Of a stretch of DNA of 64,000 nucleotides, positions 34,190-42,105 are shown piece by piece. The notes under the pieces were generated by a model, which worked only from the letters and a program-made list of their open reading frames with translations, was not told the origin of the DNA and ran no database searches. Both the position numbers and the translations under genes were made by a program. Each line of letters begins with the position of its first letter. The first letter of the stretch is position 1. This stretch comes from Williamsia faeni (GTDB lineage: Bacteria; Actinomycetota; Actinomycetes; Mycobacteriales; Mycobacteriaceae). The stretch is taken from positions 62,001 through 126,000 of the forward strand of contig QJJF01000012.1 in the NCBI GenBank assembly GCA_003202005.1, in the 5' to 3' direction.

Positions 34190-35661
34190 CACGCACGCTC
34201 CTCGGTTGCTGCCTCGGCCTTTTCGATCCGGAAGAGATGCCATAGCCACGGATCGAGCTCAACGTACATTCCATCGGTCAGATCATCACCGCTACGCAGG
34301 TATTCGATGTCCCGCGTGTTGTCGATCAGCCGGAACTGGCCGCCGCGCAGATCATCCCAGCCGGTCGCCACCGTGCCGGACGCCGGTATGTCGCTGATGT
34401 TGACCACCACCAGCCATCGGCTCCCACCGCTGCGGGTCCACGCCAGCAGATCGCCACTGGTGTTGTTGCCCTCCCACCCGGTGACGGTGCACGGCGACAA
34501 GTCACCGGTACGCCACACCGGATCTCGCAGCGACCTCAGCACACTGAGATAGAACTCGGCCAAGTCCTTGTCGACCTCTTCCACCGGGCCTCGACCTAGG
34601 TGCACCGGCAGCCGCCGGAGCGCACCGGAGAGTTGCCCGTCGTAGACCAGTTTCGCCCCGAGCTGGGTGAGTGTTGCCACTGCCACCGCTTTGTGTTCGT
34701 CGACTCCGAACGTTGATGCCGCGCGCGGTTCGTCGTGGTTCTCCAGGAACCTGATCAGTCCGCGCTGGTAGCCGGTATCGGCACTCAGCCGCTCACGGAC
34801 GGCGCCGGCACCTTCGTGCCCGGCGAACGCATCGTAGAGTCGCTTGTCGTAGCAGTAGTCGAATCCCTGCTCCTGGAGCCGTGATTCGAGATCCCAATAG
34901 GCCTCGGCGATGAAGACGAAATCGGGATGAACCTGCCGCACAGTGGCGATCACAGTCGGCCAGTATCCGTCGGCCGGTGGACTGCCTGCACGCTTACCCC
35001 ACGTGTGGGTCACAACGTCATCCAGTGGCAGCATCGCCATGTCGCAGCGGACACCGTCACATTGCTCGGCGACCGACAGCAGGGTCTGCCCGATCTGAGC
35101 CCGGAGTGCGGGGGAAAAGGTGTTGAGCTGCACCACATCCCGCCACGCCGGGAAATACGGATCCCGGCCATTGGCAAAGACCGTTCCACCGATTTCGACG
35201 AACGACTCCGGGTCATCACGCAGGTCATCGGAGTTGCCGGTGATGAAGTATTCGGGATGGCTGCCGATCCAGGGATGGTCGGGTGCGACGTGGTTCGGCA
35301 CGAAATCGAGTATGAGTGACAAACCTCGCTGTGCCAGGGCCTTCCGGGCGGTGGCCAGACCCGCGGGGCCGCCGATCCGGTCGTCCACCCGGTAATCCCT
35401 GATGCAGTAGGCGGATCCGGCGACGTCGTCGTCGGTGAAGTCCGGAAGAACGTCCTGGAAGTTCTGTACGTGCTCGGCCTCCGACAAGGCGAGGGCGATG
35501 CCGGCGGGACTGCGCCGCCACACCCCCATCAGCCACACCGCATCGAATCCCAGATCGGCGATCGAATCCCACACGTCGTCGGGAACACCGGCCAGGTCGG
35601 TGCCGAGGTTCTCCAACCACGGCCACGTATTGATCTCATAAACGAACGGCTGTGCGATCAC
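34189..35661 (-). CDS. Alpha-amylase family glycoside hydrolase (GH13)
   Basis: GH13 (beta/alpha)8-barrel enzyme of 490 aa. The conserved regions are visible: LSLILDFVPNHVAPDHPW (about residues 115-132), CDGVRCDMAM with the nucleophile Asp (about 201), DFVFIAEAYWDLE with the acid Glu (about 240) and IRFLENHDEPRAAS with the third Asp (about 303). No signal peptide, so intracellular. It opens with the unusual FVYEINTWPWLENLG. First gene of a two-gene operon with the MGH1-like hydrolase; a 27-bp palindrome lies 45 nt upstream. Exact specificity is not deducible. Confidence 0.82.
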   Translation of the reverse strand: MIAQPFVYEINTWPWLENLGTDLAGVPDDVWDSIADLGFDAVWLMGVWRRSPAGIALALSEAEHVQNFQDVLPDFTDDDVAGSAYCIRDYRVDDRIGGPAGLATARKALAQRGLSLILDFVPNHVAPDHPWIGSHPEYFITGNSDDLRDDPESFVEIGGTVFANGRDPYFPAWRDVVQLNTFSPALRAQIGQTLLSVAEQCDGVRCDMAMLPLDDVVTHTWGKRAGSPPADGYWPTVIATVRQVHPDFVFIAEAYWDLESRLQEQGFDYCYDKRLYDAFAGHEGAGAVRERLSADTGYQRGLIRFLENHDEPRAASTFGVDEHKAVAVATLTQLGAKLVYDGQLSGALRRLPVHLGRGPVEEVDKDLAEFYLSVLRSLRDPVWRTGDLSPCTVTGWEGNNTSGDLLAWTRSGGSRWLVVVNISDIPASGTVATGWDDLRGGQFRLIDNTRDIEYLRSGDDLTDGMYVELDPWLWHLFRIEKAEAATEERA

Positions 35662-35705
35662 GCTGTCAACCTATCCTCGCTGACGGGAAATCGCGCAGGA
35701 GTTCC

Positions 35706-35732
35706 CAGTAGATGCAGGCGCTGCATCTACTG
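35706..35732. promoter_or_regulatory. 27-bp palindrome upstream of the glycoside hydrolase operon
   Basis: Perfect 12-bp arms (CAGTAGATGCAG at 35706-35717 and CTGCATCTACTG at 35721-35732) around GCG. It is 45 nt before the GH13 start on the minus strand, the right distance for an operator near the promoter. It could alternatively be part of a bipartite terminator with the hairpin at 35742. Confidence 0.5.
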
Positions 35733-35741
35733 CATACAAGA

Positions 35742-35774
35742 GAAAACCCTGCACGTGAACCGTGCAGGGTTTTC
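35742..35774 (-). terminator. Rho-independent terminator after FKBP gene
   Basis: Perfect 14-bp stem (35742-35755 with 35761-35774) and a 5-nt loop. On the minus strand the 3' arm ends in GGGTTTTC followed by TCTT, giving a U-rich tail. It lies 20 nt after the FKBP stop and closes the gltA-FKBP operon. Confidence 0.8.
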
Positions 35775-35794
35775 AGGAGAACGCAGGATGACGG

Positions 35795-36154
35795 TTAGCT
35801 GACACCCAGGAGGTCGATCACGAAGATCAGGGTCTTGCCCGACAACCGGTGGCCGGCACCCTCGGGGCCGTAGGCCAGCAGCGGCGGGACGACCAGCTGA
35901 CGGCGTCCGCCGACCTTCATGCCCGGAATCCCCTCTTGCCAGCCCGGGATCAACCGGTCGAGCGGGAAGTTCGCGGACTGACCGCGGTTCCAGGACGAGT
36001 CGAACTCTTCACCGGTCTCGAACTCGACGCCCACGTAGTGCACATCGACAACGCCACCGGCGACAGCCTCGGGGCCGTCTCCGATCGTCACGTCGGTGCT
36101 CACCAGTTCGGTGGGAGCGGGGCCTTCCGGCAAATCAATTTCAGGTTTACTCAT
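35795..36154 (-). CDS. FKBP-type peptidyl-prolyl cis-trans isomerase
   Basis: Single-domain FKBP of 119 aa. The hallmarks are VDVHYVGVEFETGEEFDSSWNRG (about residues 38-60), NFPLDRLIPGWQEGIPGMKVGGRRQLVVPPLLAYG (about 66-100) and a closing TLIFVIDLLGV strand. No signal peptide, so cytoplasmic folding aid. It starts 3 nt after the citrate synthase stop and is transcribed with it, a pairing widely kept in actinobacteria. Followed by a strong terminator. Confidence 0.9.
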   Translation of the reverse strand: MSKPEIDLPEGPAPTELVSTDVTIGDGPEAVAGGVVDVHYVGVEFETGEEFDSSWNRGQSANFPLDRLIPGWQEGIPGMKVGGRRQLVVPPLLAYGPEGAGHRLSGKTLIFVIDLLGVS

Positions 36155-36157
36155 GTC

Positions 36158-37480
36158 TCAGCGCTGATCCATATTCAGGTAGTCACGTTCGGTGTATCCG
36201 GTGTAGATCTGCCGCGGGCGGCCGATCTTTCCGGTCGGGTCGGCGTTCATCTCACGCCAGTGCGCGATCCATCCGGGCAGACGGCCCAGGGCGAACAGCA
36301 CGGTGAACATCCGCGTCGGGAAGCCCATTGCACGGTAGATGAGGCCCGTGTAGAAGTCCACGTTCGGGTACAGCTTGCGGGAGATGAAGTAATCGTCCGA
36401 CAAGGCGACCTCTTCGAGACCCTTCGCGATGTCCAGCAGGTCGTCGTTGACGCCGAGGAGTTCGAGGATCTGATCCGCGGTCTCCTTGACGATCGCGGCG
36501 CGCGGATCGTAGTTCTTGTAGACGCGGTGCCCGAAGCCCATGAGCTTGACGCCGTCTTCTTTGTTCTTGACCTTGTTCATGAAGGCCTGGGTGTCGCCAC
36601 CGGATTCCTTGATCTCGTCGAGCATCTCGAGAACCGCCTGGTTGGCGCCACCGTGGAGCGGGCCCCACAGCGCGTTGATGCCACCGGAGATCGAGGTGAA
36701 CAGGTTGGCCTGCGACGATCCGACGAGGCGAACGGTCGAGGTCGAGCAGTTCTGCTCGTGATCGGCATGCAGGATGAAGAGCATGTCGAGGGCTTTGACG
36801 ATGTCCGGGTTGACCACGTAGGGCTCGGCCGGGAACCCGAAGGTCATCCGAAGGAAGTTCTCGACCAGGTTCAGCGAGTTGTCCGGGTACAGGAACGGCT
36901 GACCGGTCGACTTCTTGTAGGCGTACGCCGCGATGGTCGGCAGCTTGGCCAGCAGACGGATCGTCGAAAGCTCGACCTGCTCGGGGTCCTTCGGATCGAG
37001 CGAATCCTGGTAGTACGCGCTCAGCGCGTTCACGGCGCTCGACAGGACGGGCATCGGGTGCGCGTTGCGCGGGAAGCCGTCGAAGAAGCGCTTGAGGTCT
37101 TCGTGCAGCAGGGTGTGCCGGCTGATCTTGTTGGTGAAGTCGTCGAGCTCTGTCGGCGACGGGAGCTCACCGTTGATCAGCAGGTAGCTGACCTCGAGGA
37201 AGCTCGAACCCTTTGCCAGTTGCTCGATCGGATATCCGCGGTAACGCAGGATTCCGGCATCGCCATCGATGTAGGTGATCGCGGATTTCGTCGACGCGGT
37301 GTTGACGAATCCGCCGTCGAAGGTGGTCAGTCCGGTGTCGGCAAGGAATTTGCCCAACCCGACTCCATCACTGCCTTCGGTGGCCTTGACGATAGGAAGC
37401 TTGATCTCTCCGCCGGGATAGCTGAACGTGGCGTTTGCCTCCGCTGCGGCTCCATTGGCGGACACTGTTTCGGCGGACAC
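36158..37480 (-). CDS. gltA: Citrate synthase (primary, GltA)
   Basis: Type II citrate synthase of 440 aa. It condenses acetyl-CoA and oxaloacetate at the entry to the TCA cycle. Conserved parts are GILRYRGYPIEQLA (about residues 75-88), the catalytic His regions HADHEQNCSTSTVRLVGSS (about 236-254) and GPLHGGANQAVLEML (about 268-282), and GFGHRVYKNYDPRA with catalytic residues (about 313-326). The first 45 residues (Ala/Glu-rich then beta) form the extra N-terminal domain seen in NADH-regulated or hexameric bacterial enzymes. First gene of the gltA-FKBP operon. A second, different citrate synthase is at 56731. Confidence 0.92.
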   Translation of the reverse strand: MSAETVSANGAAAEANATFSYPGGEIKLPIVKATEGSDGVGLGKFLADTGLTTFDGGFVNTASTKSAITYIDGDAGILRYRGYPIEQLAKGSSFLEVSYLLINGELPSPTELDDFTNKISRHTLLHEDLKRFFDGFPRNAHPMPVLSSAVNALSAYYQDSLDPKDPEQVELSTIRLLAKLPTIAAYAYKKSTGQPFLYPDNSLNLVENFLRMTFGFPAEPYVVNPDIVKALDMLFILHADHEQNCSTSTVRLVGSSQANLFTSISGGINALWGPLHGGANQAVLEMLDEIKESGGDTQAFMNKVKNKEDGVKLMGFGHRVYKNYDPRAAIVKETADQILELLGVNDDLLDIAKGLEEVALSDDYFISRKLYPNVDFYTGLIYRAMGFPTRMFTVLFALGRLPGWIAHWREMNADPTGKIGRPRQIYTGYTERDYLNMDQR

Positions 37481-37587
37481 TGGGTCTTCCCCTTTTCGAC
37501 GGGCTGACCGGTCTTGTGAACCGGTACTGATGCTTTCAATCCAGAGTCGTCGAACCGGTGGAACCGGCCGTGCAACCCGTTAATAAC

Positions 37588-38517
37588 TTAGTCGCTATAC
37601 AGCTCGCTCGCCCATGGAGGGTCCGCACCCGGCCTCGAAACGGTCACCGCGGCCGCTTTTGCGGCAAACCCCAGTGCCCCTGACCAGTCATTACGGCTCA
37701 TGCTACGCATATGCCCCGGGTCGAGCATCCGGTGCACTCCCAACCAGTGCAGCACCGCCCCGCAGATCGTGTCACCGGCTCCGATGGTGTCGACGACGGA
37801 CACGTCCGGGGCCTCGACATCCATGGTGAAGTCGGCTGTCATCGCAGTCAGACCGTCGCCGCCGCGGGTGATCAGGACCGCGCCAACCCCGGCCTTGAGC
37901 CATTCTGCCGGTCCGGTCCCCTCCGGGCCCTGGGCCAGCCAGGCCGCATCGTCGTCGGAGACCTTCACGATGTCGACGTCGGGCAGCCAACCGGCAAAAC
38001 GTCGGCGATAACCGTCCGGATCGTCGATGACATCGCTCCGGATATTGGGATCGAGCAGCGTCAGACGTCCCTCCGCATGGCTGCGACGCAGCAGTTTTTC
38101 GTAGGTACTCGCACCCGGCTCCAGCACCATCGACAGAGTTCCGAAAGCCAGTGCGCCGACGGTTCCCGGTAGCGGACCGGGGTCTTCCACCAGCCGGTCC
38201 GCGGTGCCGTGGAGATAGAACGAATACTGCGCCGATCCGTCGGTGCCGATGCTGGTGAGAGCCAGCGTTGTCGGTTCCGGGCCACGCTGCAGGAGCGAGA
38301 GATTCACCCCGGCACCACGCAATGCCCCGGTCAGGGCCTCTCCATAACTGTCGGTCGACAATCGCGAACACAGCGAAACAGCCGATCCCAGGCGCCCGAG
38401 AGTGATGGCCACGTTGTACGGGCCACCACCGAGCGCCGGCGTCAGCGCGGCGAGCGGACCGTCACCTGAAGGAACGAGATCGACGAGACCCTCGCCGCAG
38501 ACAACGATTTCTCTCAT
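37588..38517 (-). CDS. PfkB-family carbohydrate kinase (fructokinase-like)
   Basis: Ribokinase-fold sugar kinase of 309 aa. The N-terminal VVCGEGLVDLVPSGD (about residues 4-18) and GGGPYNVAITLGRLGS (about 30-45) resemble fructokinase. The C-terminal signature DTIGAGDTICGAVLHWLG (about 249-266) holds the catalytic Asp and the anion hole. ATG 38517 fits the ribosome site GGAGAG on the minus strand 11 nt upstream better than GTG 38529. It follows the aldose 1-epimerase gene by 21 nt in the same direction, so the pair may process an imported hexose. Confidence 0.85.
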   Translation of the reverse strand: MREIVVCGEGLVDLVPSGDGPLAALTPALGGGPYNVAITLGRLGSAVSLCSRLSTDSYGEALTGALRGAGVNLSLLQRGPEPTTLALTSIGTDGSAQYSFYLHGTADRLVEDPGPLPGTVGALAFGTLSMVLEPGASTYEKLLRRSHAEGRLTLLDPNIRSDVIDDPDGYRRRFAGWLPDVDIVKVSDDDAAWLAQGPEGTGPAEWLKAGVGAVLITRGGDGLTAMTADFTMDVEAPDVSVVDTIGAGDTICGAVLHWLGVHRMLDPGHMRSMSRNDWSGALGFAAKAAAVTVSRPGADPPWASELYSD

Positions 38518-38538
38518 TGCGTGACCCACTCTCCGATC

Positions 38539-39456
38539 TCATGGTCGATCCAGGTACTTCAAACCCCAGCGCCCGGTCCAGACCTGCCCCGGTTGCAACA
38601 CGATCAGATCGGTTCCCGACGCGAGCGCATTGGGCGGTGCGGTCATCGGTTCGATCGCCACGGCACGACCCCGTCCGGGGTATGCCTGGTCGTGTCCGGG
38701 ATCGGCGGTGAACGCCTGTACCCAGCCGAAATTGAGGTCCGTCCACAGCTCGGTCGTGCCCTTCGGCCCGACCAGCCGATGGGCGATGATGCCGTTGTCG
38801 TCGACCATGCCGGTGAACGGGGTGTCCAGCCAGCGACCGGCCAGCGGTTGCGGGGTCCGGAAGTCGTAGTCGGTACCGGCGATTTCGACCGGATCACCGG
38901 CCGGGAGTTGCCGCGCCGGGTCGAGCGGCTGATACTTCTGCGCCGCGAGTTGCAGCGAACAATCATCTGCCGGATTGTCCCCGACGCGAACAAATGTGTG
39001 CTGCCCCAACGCATATGGCGCGGTCTGGTCCCCGTTGTTGGTGGCGGTATGGGTGACGGTCAAACCGTCGGCGCCGACCGTGTAGTCCGCGGTCAGCTGA
39101 AGTTCGAAGGGCCATCCCGGATGCTGACCCACCGCCACACCCAGCGTCACCGACGAACCGGTCTGATCGAGGATGTTCCAGTCGACCATGCGCACAAAAC
39201 CGTGCATTGCGTTGTTGCGGCCGGCTTCGGTGATCGGCAGGTGATAGGTCACCCCGTCGAAGGTGTAGGTCCCGTCACCGGTTCGGTTGGGCCACGGCGA
39301 CAAAACCAGGCCGGCCGACAGCGGCGGTTTGACGCCGGGTTCGATCTCCCACGTCTCGGTCAGGAGCTGATCACCCCACCGGACCGCACGCAATCCTGCG
39401 CCCGCCTGCGCGATCTCCGCGCTGTATCCCTCGGATTCAATGCTGTATCCCGCCAC
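38539..39456 (-). CDS. Aldose 1-epimerase family protein
   Basis: Galactose-mutarotase-like enzyme of about 305 aa from GTG 39456. The longer frame to 39594 adds 46 residues of non-family sequence. Family landmarks are LVLSPWPNRTGDGTYTFDGVTYHLPITEAGRNNAMHGFVR (about residues 50-90, with the N-R and H-G-F positions), VTHTATNNGDQTAPYALGQHTFVRVGD (about 144-170, second His) and WTDLNFGWVQAFTAD near 240. Interconverts alpha and beta anomers of aldoses. Start codon uncertain. Operon with the PfkB kinase. Confidence 0.8.
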   Translation of the reverse strand: MAGYSIESEGYSAEIAQAGAGLRAVRWGDQLLTETWEIEPGVKPPLSAGLVLSPWPNRTGDGTYTFDGVTYHLPITEAGRNNAMHGFVRMVDWNILDQTGSSVTLGVAVGQHPGWPFELQLTADYTVGADGLTVTHTATNNGDQTAPYALGQHTFVRVGDNPADDCSLQLAAQKYQPLDPARQLPAGDPVEIAGTDYDFRTPQPLAGRWLDTPFTGMVDDNGIIAHRLVGPKGTTELWTDLNFGWVQAFTADPGHDQAYPGRGRAVAIEPMTAPPNALASGTDLIVLQPGQVWTGRWGLKYLDRP

Positions 39457-39618
39457 GACTGCAGTGTGCCACCAACGCCGTGGCCATTGGTCATGTCGTC
39501 GATTCTTTTGCGCCGCACACCACGTCGGTGGCGCAGCATACCGATGAACTCGACCAGAAACATCAACCGTGACAACAACTTTGGCCGAGATCAACCAATA
39601 GAACCCGGAAATGCCGCC

Positions 39619-40644
39619 TCAGACGTTCGATCGCTGTTCTTCGGCACCTTCTTCGGGCAGCAGATTCTTCTGATCGAGGACGAACAGCAAGATCAACGCC
39701 GGGACGACGATCACCACCAATGCCACTGTGGCGACCAGCAACGCCGTCAGTGTCCCGCTGGGCGCGGCCGCCTCGTCCACGGTGGTGGTCTCCGGCAAGA
39801 GATAGGGCCATTGCGCTACGCCCCAGGCGAGCATCATGGCGACGAGCGTGACGGCGGAGATCGCGCGCCCGAACCGGTCGTCGCGGAGGTAGACGAGTAC
39901 CAGTGATGCCGCACCGGCGACCACGGACACGATCACGAGCGGCAGTGCGCGAGAGGTGAGTCCGTCGAACAGGTGGTCCGCGGAGTCGGCGAGAACCGGA
40001 ATGCCTGCCGCGGCGACGATTCCGGCCACCACCGCCGACCCGAGTGCACGGCGGCGGAAGTATGTCGTCATCTCCTCGTCGCCGAGGCGATGGGCGTCGC
40101 AGGTGAGACGCACGGCCGCCAGCCAGGCGAAGACGACGACGGCGAGCACACCGCCGAGTATCGAAACCGGGTTGATCCAACTCTCGACGGGATCCCCGGC
40201 CTTGCCGCCGGGGGGTACCTGTTCGCCGGCGATCGCCCCGACGATTGCCCCGAAGCAGAAGGGCACGAGCACCGAGGACAAGGCGAACGCGGCGCCGAAC
40301 CGGCGCTGGTCCCGCGTGCGCAGCACGGCCTTACGGAAGGCGAAGCCCGACCCGCGCGCCACGATGCCGAGCGCGGCGAGGGTCAGCGGTACGAACAGGG
40401 TCAGGGTGATCGACGCGTACACGGTCGGAAATGCGGTCCACAGCACCACGAAAACGAAGATCAGCCACACATGATTGGCCTCCCACACCGGTCCGATCGC
40501 CCGGTCGATCGTGGCCCGCGGCCGCTCGCCGCGGATCGTCCCGCCGGCGACCAGATCCCAGAAACCGGCACCGAAGTCCGCGCCCGCGAACAGGGCGTAC
40601 GCCGTGATCGCTGCGAAGAGGACAACCGCCACCGCATCGTTCAT
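39619..40644 (-). CDS. cydB: Cytochrome bd ubiquinol/menaquinol oxidase subunit II
   Basis: Membrane protein of 341 aa with 8-9 hydrophobic helices. It starts MNDAVAVVLFAAITAYALFAGADFGAGFWDL, the CydB hallmark, with IGPVWEANHVWLIFVFVVLWTAFP (about residues 53-76) and FRKAVL later. Start ATG 40644 overlaps the CydA stop by 4 nt; the longer frame to 40980 is a shadow of cydA. Partner of CydA in the high-affinity terminal oxidase. No cydDC heme/thiol exporter genes follow: the next gene is an unrelated convergent epimerase region. Confidence 0.9.
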   Translation of the reverse strand: MNDAVAVVLFAAITAYALFAGADFGAGFWDLVAGGTIRGERPRATIDRAIGPVWEANHVWLIFVFVVLWTAFPTVYASITLTLFVPLTLAALGIVARGSGFAFRKAVLRTRDQRRFGAAFALSSVLVPFCFGAIVGAIAGEQVPPGGKAGDPVESWINPVSILGGVLAVVVFAWLAAVRLTCDAHRLGDEEMTTYFRRRALGSAVVAGIVAAAGIPVLADSADHLFDGLTSRALPLVIVSVVAGAASLVLVYLRDDRFGRAISAVTLVAMMLAWGVAQWPYLLPETTTVDEAAAPSGTLTALLVATVALVVIVVPALILLFVLDQKNLLPEEGAEEQRSNV

Positions 40645-42083
40645 TCGATCGTCCCCTTCGACGGCACGAGGTCCTCGGGGTTGGGCCCGTAGGGGACGTC
40701 GTCCTCCGCGAAACCGGCGGGTCCGTCGCGGGACTCGCTGTTGCGGAATCGGCGGCTCATTCCGCGCAGCACCAGGATCGTCGTCACGCCCAGGCCGAGG
40801 TAGAGCACGAACACCCCGATGAAGGTGATCCAGACGCCGGTGTTGCCGGTCGCCGCGTCTTCGACCTTCATGTAGTTGTAGACGATCCAGGGCTGACGTC
40901 CGACCTCGGTGACGATCCACCCGGCTTCCATGGTGACCACGGACAGCACACCGCAGCAGGCCGCGACTCGCAGAAACCATTTGCTGTGCGGCATGTCACG
41001 CCGAAACACCCAGGAGGCGGCGTACCAGACGGCGATCAGGAAGAGCAGCGTGCCAAGTCCGACCATGATGTCCCAGGACAGGTGCACGACGTTCGCCTGT
41101 GAGACCGTCACGCGATCGACTTCCGGGAAACTGTCCAGGCCCTGCACGACGGTGGCTTTGCCGGTGGACGGGTCCGACAGCCACGACGCGAGTCCCGGTA
41201 TCGGTATCCCGCCTTCCACGGTGCCGTCGGAGTTCAGGTGGCCCAGCAGGGTCTCTGGCACGTCGCTGCTGGTGGTGGGGACGAGTTCGATGGCGGCGAA
41301 CTTCGCGGGCTGATTGTTGTACACCCACCGGGCGAGCGAATCCCCCACGGCCATCTGCGGGACGATCGCGATGCACGCGACGGTGAACGCGATCAGGAAT
41401 CCGGTGCGGTGGTAGCGGTCGCGCCGCCCGCGCAGCATGCCGGCCGCGTACACGGATGCGACCAGGAAGCCGCCGACGACGTACGCGGCGAGGATCATGT
41501 GTGCCGACTGCAACGGCATCGACTTGTTGAAGATGACACCGAGCGGGTCGACCTCGACGACGGCGCCGGACGAGTCGAGGGTGAATCCCGACGGTGCGTT
41601 CATCCACGCGTTCGCGGCGACGACGGAGGCGCTGCCGAGGATGCCGGCCAGCACGATCGGAATGCCGGTGAGGAAGTGGGTCCACGGTTTCAGACGGCGC
41701 CACCCGAAGATGTAGATGGCCACGAAGATCGCTTCGGTGAAGAAGAACAGCCCTTCGAAGGCGAACGGCACCCCGAACGCCTCACCCCACTTCCCCATGA
41801 AACGTGGCCAGAGCAAACCGAATTCGAAGCTCAGCACGGTGCCGGTGACCGCGCCGACGGCGAAGGTGACCGCCATGTACTTCGACCAGCGTTGTGCGAG
41901 CAGCAACGCGTCGGCGTCGTCGTGTTTCACCGCCCGGTAGTTGGCGATCAGCGTCATGAACGCCCACGACACCCCCAACGGGACCAGGATGATGTGGAAC
42001 GCCAGCGTGAACGCCATCTGCGAGCGCGCCCACGGCACCGGATTCACCTCCGGCAGCGACAACAGAACCTGTGCGGTGCTCAT
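40641..42083 (-). CDS. cydA: Cytochrome bd oxidase subunit I
   Basis: Quinol oxidase subunit of 480 aa carrying hemes b558, b595 and d. The N-terminus WARSQMAFTLAFHIILVPLGVSWAFMTLIANY contains the first heme-ligand His (about 32). GRQPWIVYNYMKVEDA is the conserved segment ahead of the last helices, and the QSAHMILAAYVVGGFLVASVYAAGM helix holds another His (about 195). The quinol loop is of the short type found in actinobacteria. It follows the GMC oxidoreductase gene by 22 nt in the same direction, so the operon order is GMC - cydA - cydB. Confidence 0.92.
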   Translation of the reverse strand: MSTAQVLLSLPEVNPVPWARSQMAFTLAFHIILVPLGVSWAFMTLIANYRAVKHDDADALLLAQRWSKYMAVTFAVGAVTGTVLSFEFGLLWPRFMGKWGEAFGVPFAFEGLFFFTEAIFVAIYIFGWRRLKPWTHFLTGIPIVLAGILGSASVVAANAWMNAPSGFTLDSSGAVVEVDPLGVIFNKSMPLQSAHMILAAYVVGGFLVASVYAAGMLRGRRDRYHRTGFLIAFTVACIAIVPQMAVGDSLARWVYNNQPAKFAAIELVPTTSSDVPETLLGHLNSDGTVEGGIPIPGLASWLSDPSTGKATVVQGLDSFPEVDRVTVSQANVVHLSWDIMVGLGTLLFLIAVWYAASWVFRRDMPHSKWFLRVAACCGVLSVVTMEAGWIVTEVGRQPWIVYNYMKVEDAATGNTGVWITFIGVFVLYLGLGVTTILVLRGMSRRFRNSESRDGPAGFAEDDVPYGPNPEDLVPSKGTIE

Positions 42084-42105
42084 GAAACCAGCGGGTGCGC
42101 GCGGT

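Noticed and set aside
40645-40980. CydB frame extending to 40980
   Set aside because: The extension is antisense-frame reading of the cydA 3' end; CydB proteins begin at MNDAVAVVLF-like sequence.
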